From the NCBI RefSeq assembly GCF_001665295.1, contig NZ_LZSE01000122.1, forward strand, positions 1 through 64,000: a DNA stretch of 64,000 nt, in the 5' to 3' direction. A model generated the notes under the pieces. The model made no database searches. It saw only the letters and a program-made list of their open reading frames with translations, and had not been told where the DNA came from. Positions 20,501 to 27,731 of this stretch are shown here, piece by piece. This stretch comes from Mycobacterium sp. 1554424.7 (GTDB lineage: Bacteria > Actinomycetota > Actinomycetes > Mycobacteriales > Mycobacteriaceae). Within the stretch, counting starts at the first letter, position 1, and each line of letters begins with the position of its first letter. The translations under genes were made by a program, and so were the position numbers.

Positions 20501-22830
20501 TTGCCTTCGACCGTGAGAAGGAAAACGTCCCGCCACTCGGCATCGAAGCCGCCTTGTGAGATCCCATGCGCCACATGGGTGACGACCGCTCCGATGTTGC
20601 TGAGTCGATGCACCGCAGCGATGTGGATCTTGGTGTCAGGCGAGTCGTCCCATGCCGCTTGGATGTACGCGATGAAGTCGCCGGCGGCGAAGGCCGCTCC
20701 GCGACGGTGATCAATGCACACCCAATTCGGCGTCGTCGGGGCGAGCTCGCGTCGATTGAATGCGGCATACCCCTCCGCGATCACCGACCACGTGTGTGCG
20801 TGAGGGGCGGCTTCACCAGCGAGGTACCGCTCATCGAGCTCGGCGATGGCGGCGTCGAAGTCATCGACGTCGAAGACGACGATCGCGGCGATCTGGTCGT
20901 CGGAGTTGATTTCGACGACGCCCAGCACATCGTTCAGGAACTCCGCGGACCCGCGATCGCGGCCCGAGCCACGCGCGAGGATGAGGCGCTCCCCTCGCGC
21001 CGCGATGACGACGGACGTCATGTTCGTGAACCCGGCGTCGGCGGCCGCCCGCAGGTTCGCGATCTCGGCGTCGAGACCGCGTCGGACCCCTGCGTTTACG
21101 ACTCGCCGGCGATCGTCCGTAACGATGTCGTTGGCCAGTACCTTCGCGAGCGCCTCCCAGTCGCGGGCTGCGAAGCGCACCAAGTAGCGCTCGAACGCTT
21201 GGCTTGCCGTGTTTTCCAGTCGCCGCTCCCGCGGGCGTAGTTCCTCGAAGCGGGTGAGCGCTGCGTCGACGTCGTCGTCTTCGAAAACCTCCACTCGCAA
21301 TGTGTCGGAAAGGAACAGAAAAGTGCGATCCCACTGCAATTCGTTCCCGTGTGCGTCGGTGCCTTCGATGACGAGGGTGGAGACGAGCCCGTGGGCGCCG
21401 AGCGCATGTACGGCCTTTGTCCAATAGCGGGCGTCGGGCACCAGTGTCCACAGCTCCTCGATCGCTCTCCCGTAGGGTTCCCCCGACCCGAACGGGACGC
21501 GTCGATAATCGGCAATCGCAAGTCGCCCGAGCATCGGCCCCGGCTCGTGACGATTGAGCTCCTCTATCCCGTCCGTTATGGGCTGCAAGACGTTTCGGTG
21601 GGCGGCCGCTTCGCCCGCGAGGTATCTGTCGTCGAGCTCGGCGATGGCGGCATCGACGTCGTCTAGGTCGAACGCGACGTGGGCCGCCAAACGCTCGTCG
21701 GCGTCGATCTCAATGACGCTGAGAAATTCGCTACGGAATGCCTCAGATGTGTGACCTTGTCCGACGATAGACGTGCGACATAGCGCCAGCCGCTCGCCGC
21801 GGATCGCGATGGCGGTCGACACAATTTTGTCGCCGCCGACCTCTGCGACAGCTTGAATATTGGTCATGTAGACACCCCGGCCGCGTCGGACGCCGGCGTT
21901 CACCGTGTGCCGGCGATCGTCATCGACCATGTTCTGCACCATGGACTTTGCCATCGAGTCCCAGTCCCGGGTCGCGAAGTACGCGTTCACACGCCCTAAC
22001 ACCCGGCTTGCAGCGTTTTCCAGCCGGCGTGCGGGCCGGGCGAGCTGATCGAATCTTGCGATCGCGGTGTCCAGATCTGCTTCGTCGAAGAGCTCCGATC
22101 TTCTTAAGTTGTCGCCTTCGACCGTCGATAGGTGAACTTCTCGCCACTCGGCCTCGAAGCCCTCGCGCGAAGTCCCATACGCGGTGTGAGTCACAACCGC
22201 TCCGATATCACTCAGGCGATGAACGACTTCGATGGAAATTGTGATGTCTTGGTCGATTTCCCATCCGGTACGAAGGTATTCGAGTAGCTGGCCGGAGCCG
22301 AACTTTGCTCCCCGGCGATAGTCGATGCTCTCGAAGTCTGTTGTGGTATTGGGGAGTTCATGCCGGTTCAGCGCGGCGTAGGCCTCCGAGATCGCTGACC
22401 ATGCGCGCGAGTACGCGGCGGCCTCACCGGCGGCGTAGCGCGCATCGAGCTCCGCAACGGCGGCATCCAGATCTTCCACCTCGAATGTGACGGTTGTCGC
22501 TATCCGCTCGGCCGCGTCGATCTCGACGACATTCAGCGCGTCGTTTTGAATCGCCTCGGGGTCGCGGCCCGAAGCGCGAACACGCGCGAGGACGAGACGT
22601 TCGCCGCGAATCGCGATGGCGCTCACCATCGATATCGTGAAGCCGACGCCGGCGGCCGCCTGGAGATCGTTGATCACGGAATCTCGCCCATGTTGGATGC
22701 CGGCATTCACGACCCGGCGCCGATCGATCCCGGAATAATCGTCGGCGACCGTTTCGGCGACGGCCTCCCAATTGCGGTCCGCGAAGTGCGACCAAACCTG
22801 CTCAAACACGCGCGCCGCCGTGTTTTCCAG
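11497..22830 (-). repeat. 14-unit coding tandem array, period 267-274 codons
   Basis: The conserved unit-start codons for (R)LENAAS occur at 22822, 22015, 21211, 20404, 19591, 18784, 17971, 17164, 16342, 15532, 14722, 13921, 13105 and 12295 (left end of each nine-base marker). Spacings run 801-822 bp and are always a multiple of three. Each unit has half A (AARDWDAMA, DDRRRVVNAG, IATRGERL, VVEIDAD, then DARYLAGEAAAH) and half B (TWSVI, ALNRHELP, IDHRR, IEAVHRLSDLGAVVTH, GTSQEGFDAEWR, then FDEADLDAALARFDEL). Both halves end in a D-x-DAA-x-A-x-x-D pattern and are about 135 residues, the size of an NTF2/SnoaL-like domain. The copies are diverged in DNA, so the array is old or kept apart by selection. 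Confidence 0.9.
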
Positions 22831-25800
22831 CTGCCGCGCCGCGCGGTGTGCCTCAGCCTCGAAACGCGCATGCGTTGCGTCGAGTTCGGCGAGCGCTGTG
22901 TCCATGTCTTCGACGTCGAAGAACATCTGCAGCGCGACTCGACCGTCATCGTCGATGGCATACAGGTGAAGCAATTCGTCGTACGGCGCCCCAGGGTCCA
23001 CGTCTTCGGTGCCCAACACCATTCGAGCGAGAGCTAGGCGCTCGCCTCGCGCGGCTACCATGACGTGGCTGGTCCGGGCGCCCGTCTCGAGTTCGCGCCT
23101 CCATCCACGTCGCCACACCTCGGATGGCAGCGTAAGGCCGACGACCTTCCGGCGATTTTCGATCGAGACCTCGGGTGCGAAAAGCTGCTCGACCTCGTCC
23201 CAAGCCCCGCGGTGAACGGCGGCCATCACGCGTTCGCCCACTCGCACGGCCGCGTTGTCTGGTTCGACGTTCGGAGGTTCGGGTGGAGCCTCGGTCACCG
23301 GCGGGACGCGCTCGTAAACTCTGGTCGCCGCATTTTCCGACCGCCGCGCCCTCGGCTGCTCCTCCTCGAATCGGGCGTGCACGGCGTCGAGCTCGGCCAT
23401 TGCGGCGTCGATGTCTTCGACGTCGAAAAACACCTGCAATGCGATTCGACCGTCGCGGTCGAGGCAGTAGAGACCGAGCATTTCGTCGCGTGGTGCTCCT
23501 GGGCTCACGTCGGCCGTGCCAATTTCGAGTCGGGCGAGGGCCAAGCGCACGCCTCGTATGGCGATAACCAGGACTCGAAGTCGGAGTGCGCCCTTCTCAG
23601 TTAGGCGCCTCAATTCGCCAGGCGACAAGTCGTCCCGGGTAAAGCCGCCGGTAATCTTTCGGCGACTTTCGACGAAGACCTTCGGTGCATACAACCGCTC
23701 GAATTCGTCCCATGCGTCGCGATCGATAGCGGCCGCGCCGCGCCGGATCGCTTGCACGCATGCGTTGTCCAGCTCACGACTCGGCGGTTCCGGTGCGGTC
23801 GGGGGAGGCGGAACGGCGCGCGCGCCGAGAACTTGTCGCGCCCTCTCGGCAAGTGCCGCAGCGCCTTTCCGCTCGTACAGGCCGACGGCCCGTTCGGCGG
23901 CGGCCCGCGCCCCAGCAACCTCGCCGGCGGCGCCCAAAACCGTCGCCAGGGAAAGACACGCGTCGGCGTGATCGACCAACGCGTCGGTGCGTTCGGCCAG
24001 GCCGACGGCCGTCTCGGCGACGCGCCGGGCCTCGCCGTGATCGCCCGCGCGCGACAGCAGCCGCGCCCGAAGCGTGCGCCACGCGATCGACGGCTTCAAG
24101 GCGTGACCGGCGAGACGCTCGCTCTCCGTGCACAATTCGTCGGCCTCGGCGTCTCGGCCGAGCGTCAGACAAGCGCGACCCAGCAGCGCAGCGGTCTCTG
24201 CCGTATCGGCGTCGAGACCCATGCGACGAAAGCCGTTGTAGGCCTTGCGCAGATGCGGCTCGGCCGCGCCAGGATCGTCGACGACTAGCTCGACGATGCC
24301 GGCGAACTGTTCGACCTCGAGACGAGCGTGGCGCAGACCGAGCTCGGTGACCGTTCGCCGGGCCGAGTCGATCATCCGCCGCGCTGCCGCGGCACGGCCT
24401 CGGAAGGCCTCCAACACGGCCTGGCACCGCGTCGACGTCGCCTCAACTGCCGGCGAGTCGGTCGTGATTCGCAGCAGCCGCACCACGTCAAGGCACCGCC
24501 CGCCCGCTCGCGGGACCGGGTTCGGGCCCCACAGCGCCGCGAGCGGCGCGTTCGCCAATACCGCGTTCACTCGCCGGTGTTCACGCGCGCGACGAGCCGC
24601 GGTGAGGGCGTCGTCTAGCGCAATCTCGCAGTCGCCGATCCTCCCGAGCCGTGCGAGGCACCCGGCTCGGACGGTGTGCGCCATGGCTTCTCCGGCGGCA
24701 TCATCCAATCCGGCAAGCGTCTCGGCGGCCGCGCCCACCGCCGTCTCGATCTCGTCCAACCGTTCGGGTTGGGTCAGCATGGAAAGCTGGCCGTCGAAGC
24801 ATGTCGCCCATGCCGTCAACCGGGCGGAATCGACTGTTGTCCCTTGCAATTGAGAGACCGCGCCCGCCGCCGAAGCCACGTCGCCCGCGGCTAGCAGCGC
24901 TTCGCAGCGCGCGATCAGCAGCTCGGCGGTCTGGTCGTCGCGGTCGGGCAGCTCGTCGTCAACCTCTTCCAGCGCGTGCAGCGCCCGATCGTAAAGTTCG
25001 GCCGCGCCTTCGTAGGCCAACCGAGCCATCGCCTGATCCGCCGCGCGCCGACAGTACTCGACGGCCTTGACCGCGTTTCCCGCCCAAGCACATTCGAAGT
25101 AATGGTGAGCCAGCTCGGCGAGCAGCTCGTCGTCGGCGCCGGGCTCGTTCTCCAGGGTCGTGGCGATGCGCTGGTGCAGCCGCATGCGCCGTACCGACGG
25201 CAGCTCGGCGAGCAGCGACTGCCGGACGAGGGCGTGGTTGAACCGGTAGTGACCGCCGGGCTCTTCGATGACAATGCCGGCCTTGCAGGCCTCGTCGAAC
25301 GGGTCGACCAGGTCGTCTCCGACCACGCGCTCGACCAGCTCCAATGCGAACCGACTGCCGACGACCGCCGCCGCGGCAAGGGCCTTATTAGTTTCCGGTG
25401 TCAGGCGAGAAAGGCGGCGGCTCACCGCCTCCCGAACTCCCTGCGGCAGGGTGCTCTGATCCCACCGCCCACCACTTTCGTCGACGTGCCGCAGTGCCTC
25501 GATGAGGAAGAACGGGTTGCCGCCGGTGACTGACGCCAACGCCCGGGCCAGCTCTTCGTCGTTGTAGCCGGCCTCGGTGACGTAGGCGGTCACGTCGTCC
25601 TCGTCGAGCCCGCCGAGTTGCAGGCGGTTCGCGGTGCCGTCACGGTGGAGGTCGGCGAGCATGGCCGAAAGTGGGTGGGAGCGGTCAAGGTCGGTGCTGC
25701 GGTAGGTGCCGATGATCTGCACGCGGGCCCGCTCGCCGAACCGCAGGAGATGCCGCAGGAGCAGCAGCGTGGGTTTGGCCGCCCAGTGCAAGTCATCGAG

Positions 25801-27603
25801 GATCAGGACGACGGGCGCGATCGCTGACGCGACACTCAACAGCGCAACGACGGCGTCGAAGAGTGCGTAGCGTTCGGTGTCGGGGTCGGCGCGGGTCGGC
25901 GCGGCCAGATCGGGGAGGACATCGGTCAGCCCGGGGACGAGCGTCAACAGCGATTCCACGCCGCGCAGCCCTCTAAGCCTGCCGGGACCTAGGCACGGCA
26001 CCAGCGAACGCAGGGCTTCGGCGAACGGCTGATACGGCGCTCCGAGGTCCTCGTCGCAGCGGCCGTAAATGACAAGCGCGCCTTGGTCGTAGGCCTGCCG
26101 CGACCATTCGCCCGCGAGACGCGTCTTGCCGACGCCCGGCTCGCCGGCGATCAGCACGGCGTTCGTGCCACCGGCGAGCGCGGTCTGCCAGGCGGAGAAA
26201 AGCCGTTCGAGCTCTTGCCCGCGACCGACGAAGGGCCCGGGGCCGGCCAGCACCGCGGGCAGGTTCGGCCGCTCCAGAGGCGCCTCGCCCGGGACTTCCT
26301 GATCACGTTCTTCCGCGGTTTCCGGCCGGAGCTCAAAGACGTGCTCGGGGCGCGCGAGGTTCTTCAGCTGGCGCGTACCCAGGTCGGCGAGCACGACGTC
26401 GTCGGGCAGGGAGTCGATGACGAGCTCGGCGGTCGCTCCAGAGCACAGGATCTGGCCGCCCGCCGCCAACGACCGCAGCCGCGCGGCACGATTGACCGCC
26501 CGACCGAAGTAGTCGCCGTCGCGAAGCTCGGCCTCCCCGGTGTGCAATGCCACACGGACGCGCATGGGCTCCCGTAATGCCCACGGCTCGTGGACGATCG
26601 CGTCTTGCAGCTCTAGCGCGGCGGCCGCGGCCGCCGACGGCCGCTCGAAGACCGAGAACGTGGCATCGCCCTCGCCGCGGGTCTTGATCAGCCGTCCTCC
26701 GCGCGACGTGACGACCTGTTCGACCAGCTCGTCGTGTCGCGCCAGCGCCACCCCCATGGCCGCAGCGTCTGCCTCCCACGCGGCGGTTGACCCCTCGATG
26801 TCGGTCAGCAGGAAGGTCACCGCGCGGGTTACCCCCGAAACATCCTGTGCTCCAGGCATTTCCAGCGCGGTGTCCTGCGCGACGATCGCTGTCTCGAGTC
26901 GGCGAAGTTCCGGCCCGGGGTCGACGCCCAGTTCATCGGCCAGCAGCGAACGCGCCCGTTGGTAAGCGCCGAGGGCCTCGCCCTGCCTGCCGGCGCGGTA
27001 GAGGGCGAGCATCAACTGGCCCCAACGCCTTTCGCGCAGCGGCGCGTCGGCCACCGCTGCTTCGAGCTCTCCGATGATCTCGGCGGCGCGTCCCGTCGCG
27101 AGCAGGGCGTCGGCACGGTCCTCCACCAGCGCGGCGTGGCCCTCGATCCACCGCGTCCGTTCCGATGTGCCCCGGCGGCCGTCGGGCAGTTCGGGGATTC
27201 CGCGCCAGAGGGCGAGCGCCTCCTCGAAGCGGGCCACCGCTAGACCGGTGTCGCCGGCCGCCGCGGCATCGCGTCCCAGTCGCGCGGCCGATTTGTAACG
27301 CGAGGCGTCGACCTCACTATCGGCCAGGGTCCAACCCCCGCCTTCCGTCAAAACGACACCGTCGCCCAGGGCGCGACGCAGCAAGGAGATATGGGTTTGC
27401 AGCGCCTTGGCAGCCGTACGCGGCGGATCTTCGCCCCACAGCAGCTCGACGAACGTGTCGGCCGACACGACCGAACCGACGTGCAGCCCGAGCATGGTGA
27501 GGATCGCGCGAGGTTTCGCGCCCGGAATCGTGACCGGCATGCCAGCACGCCGGACCTGGAGAGGTCCCAAAACCCCCAGTTCCACCTCTAGAAGAGTAGT
27601 CAC
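11497..27603 (-). CDS. giant SARP-cyclase-ATPase regulator with 14 tandem double NTF2-like units
   Basis: 5,368 residues (roughly 580 kDa) in one uninterrupted frame from GTG 27603. The order is: SARP winged helix at about 5-95; BTAD at about 97-245; class III nucleotide cyclase homology domain at about 262-425 (LLTDIEGSTA, KTRGEGDATF, FGRAVNRAARL); STAND/AAA ATPase with Walker A GEPGVGKT at 487-494 and Walker B VVLILDDLHW near 600; TPR-like helices to about 1270; two degenerate units at about 1278 and 1448; then fourteen ~270-residue units from 1592 to the end. The cyclase has Glu in place of the second metal-binding Asp (GEG for GDG), so activity is uncertain. Mycobacteria carry SARP or LuxR cyclase-ATPase regulators of about 1,100 residues, so the 3,800-residue repeat tail is the extraordinary part. 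An alternative GTG start is at 27588. Confidence 0.88.
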   Translation of the reverse strand: MTTLLEVELGVLGPLQVRRAGMPVTIPGAKPRAILTMLGLHVGSVVSADTFVELLWGEDPPRTAAKALQTHISLLRRALGDGVVLTEGGGWTLADSEVDASRYKSAARLGRDAAAAGDTGLAVARFEEALALWRGIPELPDGRRGTSERTRWIEGHAALVEDRADALLATGRAAEIIGELEAAVADAPLRERRWGQLMLALYRAGRQGEALGAYQRARSLLADELGVDPGPELRRLETAIVAQDTALEMPGAQDVSGVTRAVTFLLTDIEGSTAAWEADAAAMGVALARHDELVEQVVTSRGGRLIKTRGEGDATFSVFERPSAAAAAALELQDAIVHEPWALREPMRVRVALHTGEAELRDGDYFGRAVNRAARLRSLAAGGQILCSGATAELVIDSLPDDVVLADLGTRQLKNLARPEHVFELRPETAEERDQEVPGEAPLERPNLPAVLAGPGPFVGRGQELERLFSAWQTALAGGTNAVLIAGEPGVGKTRLAGEWSRQAYDQGALVIYGRCDEDLGAPYQPFAEALRSLVPCLGPGRLRGLRGVESLLTLVPGLTDVLPDLAAPTRADPDTERYALFDAVVALLSVASAIAPVVLILDDLHWAAKPTLLLLRHLLRFGERARVQIIGTYRSTDLDRSHPLSAMLADLHRDGTANRLQLGGLDEDDVTAYVTEAGYNDEELARALASVTGGNPFFLIEALRHVDESGGRWDQSTLPQGVREAVSRRLSRLTPETNKALAAAAVVGSRFALELVERVVGDDLVDPFDEACKAGIVIEEPGGHYRFNHALVRQSLLAELPSVRRMRLHQRIATTLENEPGADDELLAELAHHYFECAWAGNAVKAVEYCRRAADQAMARLAYEGAAELYDRALHALEEVDDELPDRDDQTAELLIARCEALLAAGDVASAAGAVSQLQGTTVDSARLTAWATCFDGQLSMLTQPERLDEIETAVGAAAETLAGLDDAAGEAMAHTVRAGCLARLGRIGDCEIALDDALTAARRAREHRRVNAVLANAPLAALWGPNPVPRAGGRCLDVVRLLRITTDSPAVEATSTRCQAVLEAFRGRAAAARRMIDSARRTVTELGLRHARLEVEQFAGIVELVVDDPGAAEPHLRKAYNGFRRMGLDADTAETAALLGRACLTLGRDAEADELCTESERLAGHALKPSIAWRTLRARLLSRAGDHGEARRVAETAVGLAERTDALVDHADACLSLATVLGAAGEVAGARAAAERAVGLYERKGAAALAERARQVLGARAVPPPPTAPEPPSRELDNACVQAIRRGAAAIDRDAWDEFERLYAPKVFVESRRKITGGFTRDDLSPGELRRLTEKGALRLRVLVIAIRGVRLALARLEIGTADVSPGAPRDEMLGLYCLDRDGRIALQVFFDVEDIDAAMAELDAVHARFEEEQPRARRSENAATRVYERVPPVTEAPPEPPNVEPDNAAVRVGERVMAAVHRGAWDEVEQLFAPEVSIENRRKVVGLTLPSEVWRRGWRRELETGARTSHVMVAARGERLALARMVLGTEDVDPGAPYDELLHLYAIDDDGRVALQMFFDVEDMDTALAELDATHARFEAEAHRAARQLENTAARVFEQVWSHFADRNWEAVAETVADDYSGIDRRRVVNAGIQHGRDSVINDLQAAAGVGFTISMVSAIAIRGERLVLARVRASGRDPEAIQNDALNVVEIDAAERIATTVTFEVEDLDAAVAELDARYAAGEAAAYSRAWSAISEAYAALNRHELPNTTTDFESIDYRRGAKFGSGQLLEYLRTGWEIDQDITISIEVVHRLSDIGAVVTHTAYGTSREGFEAEWREVHLSTVEGDNLRRSELFDEADLDTAIARFDQLARPARRLENAASRVLGRVNAYFATRDWDSMAKSMVQNMVDDDRRHTVNAGVRRGRGVYMTNIQAVAEVGGDKIVSTAIAIRGERLALCRTSIVGQGHTSEAFRSEFLSVIEIDADERLAAHVAFDLDDVDAAIAELDDRYLAGEAAAHRNVLQPITDGIEELNRHEPGPMLGRLAIADYRRVPFGSGEPYGRAIEELWTLVPDARYWTKAVHALGAHGLVSTLVIEGTDAHGNELQWDRTFLFLSDTLRVEVFEDDDVDAALTRFEELRPRERRLENTASQAFERYLVRFAARDWEALAKVLANDIVTDDRRRVVNAGVRRGLDAEIANLRAAADAGFTNMTSVVIAARGERLILARGSGRDRGSAEFLNDVLGVVEINSDDQIAAIVVFDVDDFDAAIAELDERYLAGEAAPHAHTWSVIAEGYAAFNRRELAPTTPNWVCIDHRRGAAFAAGDFIAYIQAAWDDSPDTKIHIAAVHRLSNIGAVVTHVAHGISQGGFDAEWRDVFLLTVEGNLINREELFSEADIDDALTRFDELSRPASRLENAASRAIEKFLTHFAARDWDAMAELLADDYYGDDRRPVFGAGIQRGGDVMIRQFQTAAELDVTRAASDAVATRGNRVVLTHTLFSRIDDGPDAFRVDVLYVVEIDADERISALVAFDSSQFEAAIQELDARYLAGEAAAHAHTWSVIVDGYAALNRHELTGMAADVVTIDHRRVAAFAPGEGIAYARAGLDLVQHTRTYVEAVHRLTGLGVVCTHIGQQTSQEGFDAEWRIAVIYGIRGDLINRFEAFDEADLDTAITRFEQLHPSTPRLENNATRVFERVYADIAARDWDAVGQTAAENVSVDDRRRVVNAGVRLGRDDAIEATQATVDVGFTMTVVGALATRGDRVALTRVRVSGRDPNAVQNDALSIVEIDADDRIVAVVVFDLDDTDAAFAELDARYLAGEAAAHARSWSVIASFFVAHNRRQLPATTPDAVSIDHRRGATFAPGEGFEYIRAGWDLDQNLNIYIETAHRLNDLGAVFTWTGYGTSHEGFDAEWRGVTLITADGEMVSRMEVFDEADLDFALARFDQISRPAPRLENAASRAYERFRTYFAARDWVAMAKLLTADTSVDDHRRVVNAETRRGRDVEIANMRAFADIGVTNSTATIIATRGERLVLSRTCISSEDHQTGGFRIEMLIIVETSTDNRILARVAYDPENIEAAFAELDARYLTGEAAAHARTWSVLMQAYAALNRHEMPSTTPDWVNVDHRRGASFASGEMPALLDAAWNLTTDLRHSIEAVHRLNDLGAVVTNASHETSHEGFDAEWRVITIGTVEGDMLNRCEVFDEADLEAAMARFDELTQSAPRLENTATRVWERLYSYIAAGDWHAVAQISAENVSVDDRRRVVNAGILHGRDANIKDAQATVDVGFTMMMVGVLAIRGGRLALTRVRVSGHEPEAIQNDALSIVEIDADERIVGVVVFDLDDFDDAIADLDARYVAGEAAAHARTWSVITRAYSGSNRNEFVGMTTDSVFVDRRPVVTAGAEGLAKYLRAVWDLMPGIRVHIEAVQRLSEFGGVITHAARGTSQEGFDAEWRTINVFTVEGDLLHRVEAFDEADLEAALARFDELTQSAPRLENLASQVADRFLERFAARDWDAIAEILADDFYAEDHRRVVGAGLRNSRDVELASIRAGYDLGGTKMTSRVIATRGARLILTRTRHSGPNQAPDAFLIDVLAIVEINADKRIAARIVFEPDDMDAAFAELDARYLAGEGAAHAHTWSVIAEVYAALNRNEMPAATPDLVDIDHRPLATIGSGDLMAYLRTSLEDTEDTPRNRIYIEAVHQLTDLGAVTTHVAKSTSREGFEAEWRITSFFIVDGDAINRYEIYDEADIDAAIARFEQLSRPVPPLENAATRVNERVWACFDARDWDTMNTIFAEDMRHDDRRRTVGAGVLHGRDAQMEDMRVVAEIGVSPRIDVMAIRGEHLALTRTRFSGIDQEPQAFLVEVLTVIEIDGDDRLAAVVAFEPEHIDAAFAELDARYLAGEASAHARTWSVITEACAALNQRQLLPTTPDWVNIDHRHGIAFAPGDLTSYIRSAWNMLSDGGVYIETAHRLDDLGAVVTWTGHAISHEGSPVEFRGVNVLTVSNDLISRCEIFDETDLDAALARFEELSRPAPRLDNAASKLSARLGASFASRDWVAIMTLLADDICTDDRRPVVGVGIRRGRDAEIASLKATAEVGTKNVAWTPLATRGENLVLGRVCFSGRDQASATFIVEVLGIIEANDNTIAAVVIFDLDDIDAAFAELDARYLAGEAADNAQTWSPITGACAAFNRHELPATTPDSIYIDHRPVVTVEAVDLDEFTRATWDLAPSVRIYIEAVHSLSDLGAVVTLTARGSSENGFDAEWRMVDIFTVDGDLISRNELFDEADLEAALARFDQLDRPVSRLENEATRARLRTADAVNLRDVEAVLTRNAVDARYEDRRKGLRDERAVGPEVVRAIFEAPEAWRLEVAPIAIRGSRLALTRDKYRDTDDVNRPITAEHLMLTEVDASGLLLNSVLFDPDDIEAAFEELDARYLAGEAAAHARTWSVIAGAHAGFNRQEPAATTPDVVYIDHRPVVSVEGVALGAAQRSVWDVTPDANAHLEAVHRLSDLGAVIAQAVTGTSQDGFDAEWRMIAVCMVERDLLCRYEVFDEADLDAALARFEELHPPTRPENAASRVSERFWTHFAARDWDAMAELTADDICSDDRRRVVNGGVRRGREAHIADLRAIAEVVDPKNLTPTVVATRGARLALSHIRSSNRAAGPDEISAEVLSVVEIDADGRIVANIGFDIDDIDAALAELDARYLAGEAAAHAHTWSVIASGYAAFNRHDLPPTTPDLASIDHRRTIAFPPGGIIPYIEATWDVAQDVKSFTDAIHRLNDRGAVFTHAVHGTSQDGFGAEWREIVLVLVERDQLSRIEVFDEADLDAALARFDELQPQAQRLENAASRVHQRLKTCVAAHDWNAVRDFLADDVAIDDRRRVVNSGIQYGRDAAIADMRSAIDLGLTDISLTVMATRGARLELCRTCIRYQDQPEPFRMEFLSVVEINAEERIVTRVAFDPDDLDAAFAELDARYLAGEAAACSRVWSVIAESYSASNRHELPGMKPNSVYIDHRTVLTNEREDLAGYLRSVRDLTPDISVHIEAVHRLSNSGAVITQVARGSSQEGFDAEWRAIVVAIVEGDLYSSVEVFDEADLDAAMARLDELQPQMRRLRNAASQATEHFWSYYAARDWDGMARLLADDISSDDRRRVVNAGVRRGRAEQLADMGTLDQIDANITVTAVAIRGERLVLDRVCFSNHSLRHGEFGVELLVIAEIGADGRISGHVLFDSDDIDSAFEELDARYRAGEAATHAHTWSLVTRAYAALNRRQLPEAAADWVNIDHRRLAPIPAGGLSAYLLATWDLSPRSGIRIEAVHRLSKVGAVVTQVVKGISHQGFEAEWRTIDLSTYDGDKIKRTELFDEDDLDTALARFDELNRPD
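22831..23772 (-). repeat. two degenerate leading repeat units of the giant gene
   Basis: Residues about 1278-1591. Each copy is one half-unit: ELDNACVQAIRRG onward and EPDNAAVRVGERV onward. Both share the segments ESRRK or IENRRK, then LALAR, GT(A/E)DVxPGAPxDE and FFDVED(I/M)D(A/T)A(M/L)AELDA. They resemble the first half of the main units but keep a distinct SPGAPRDE signature and a Pro-rich junction. They may be the ancestral domain type from which the array grew. Confidence 0.8.
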
Positions 27604-27609
27604 GTCTGC

Positions 27610-27628
27610 AATCGTCGGTAAGACGATT
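27610..27628. promoter_or_regulatory. inverted repeat abutting the giant gene start
   Basis: AATCGTC (27610-27616) and GACGATT (27622-27628) form perfect 7-bp arms around GGTAA, beginning seven bases upstream of the GTG start at 27603. No clear Shine-Dalgarno is visible there, and the arm occupies the place where one would lie. It could be an operator or an RNA hairpin limiting initiation. Confidence 0.45.
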
Positions 27629-27731
27629 CAACAAGCAGTCAAGATCGAGTAAAAGCTGGCGTACCTGGATCTTCTGGGGCTGCCAATCCCTTCGCACCCG
27701 CCGATTGCGATCGAACAGCAATCACCGTCGG

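Noticed and set aside
11500-22830. Many 60-220 codon frames on the plus strand across the giant gene
   Set aside because: They recur with the 810-bp repeat period and mirror conserved minus-strand codons, so they are shadows of the array rather than genes.
11497-22830. Possible CRISPR or mobile-element explanation for the regular spacing
   Set aside because: The period is about 810 bp, all in frame, without spacers, terminal inverted repeats or transposase; it is a protein-level tandem repeat.
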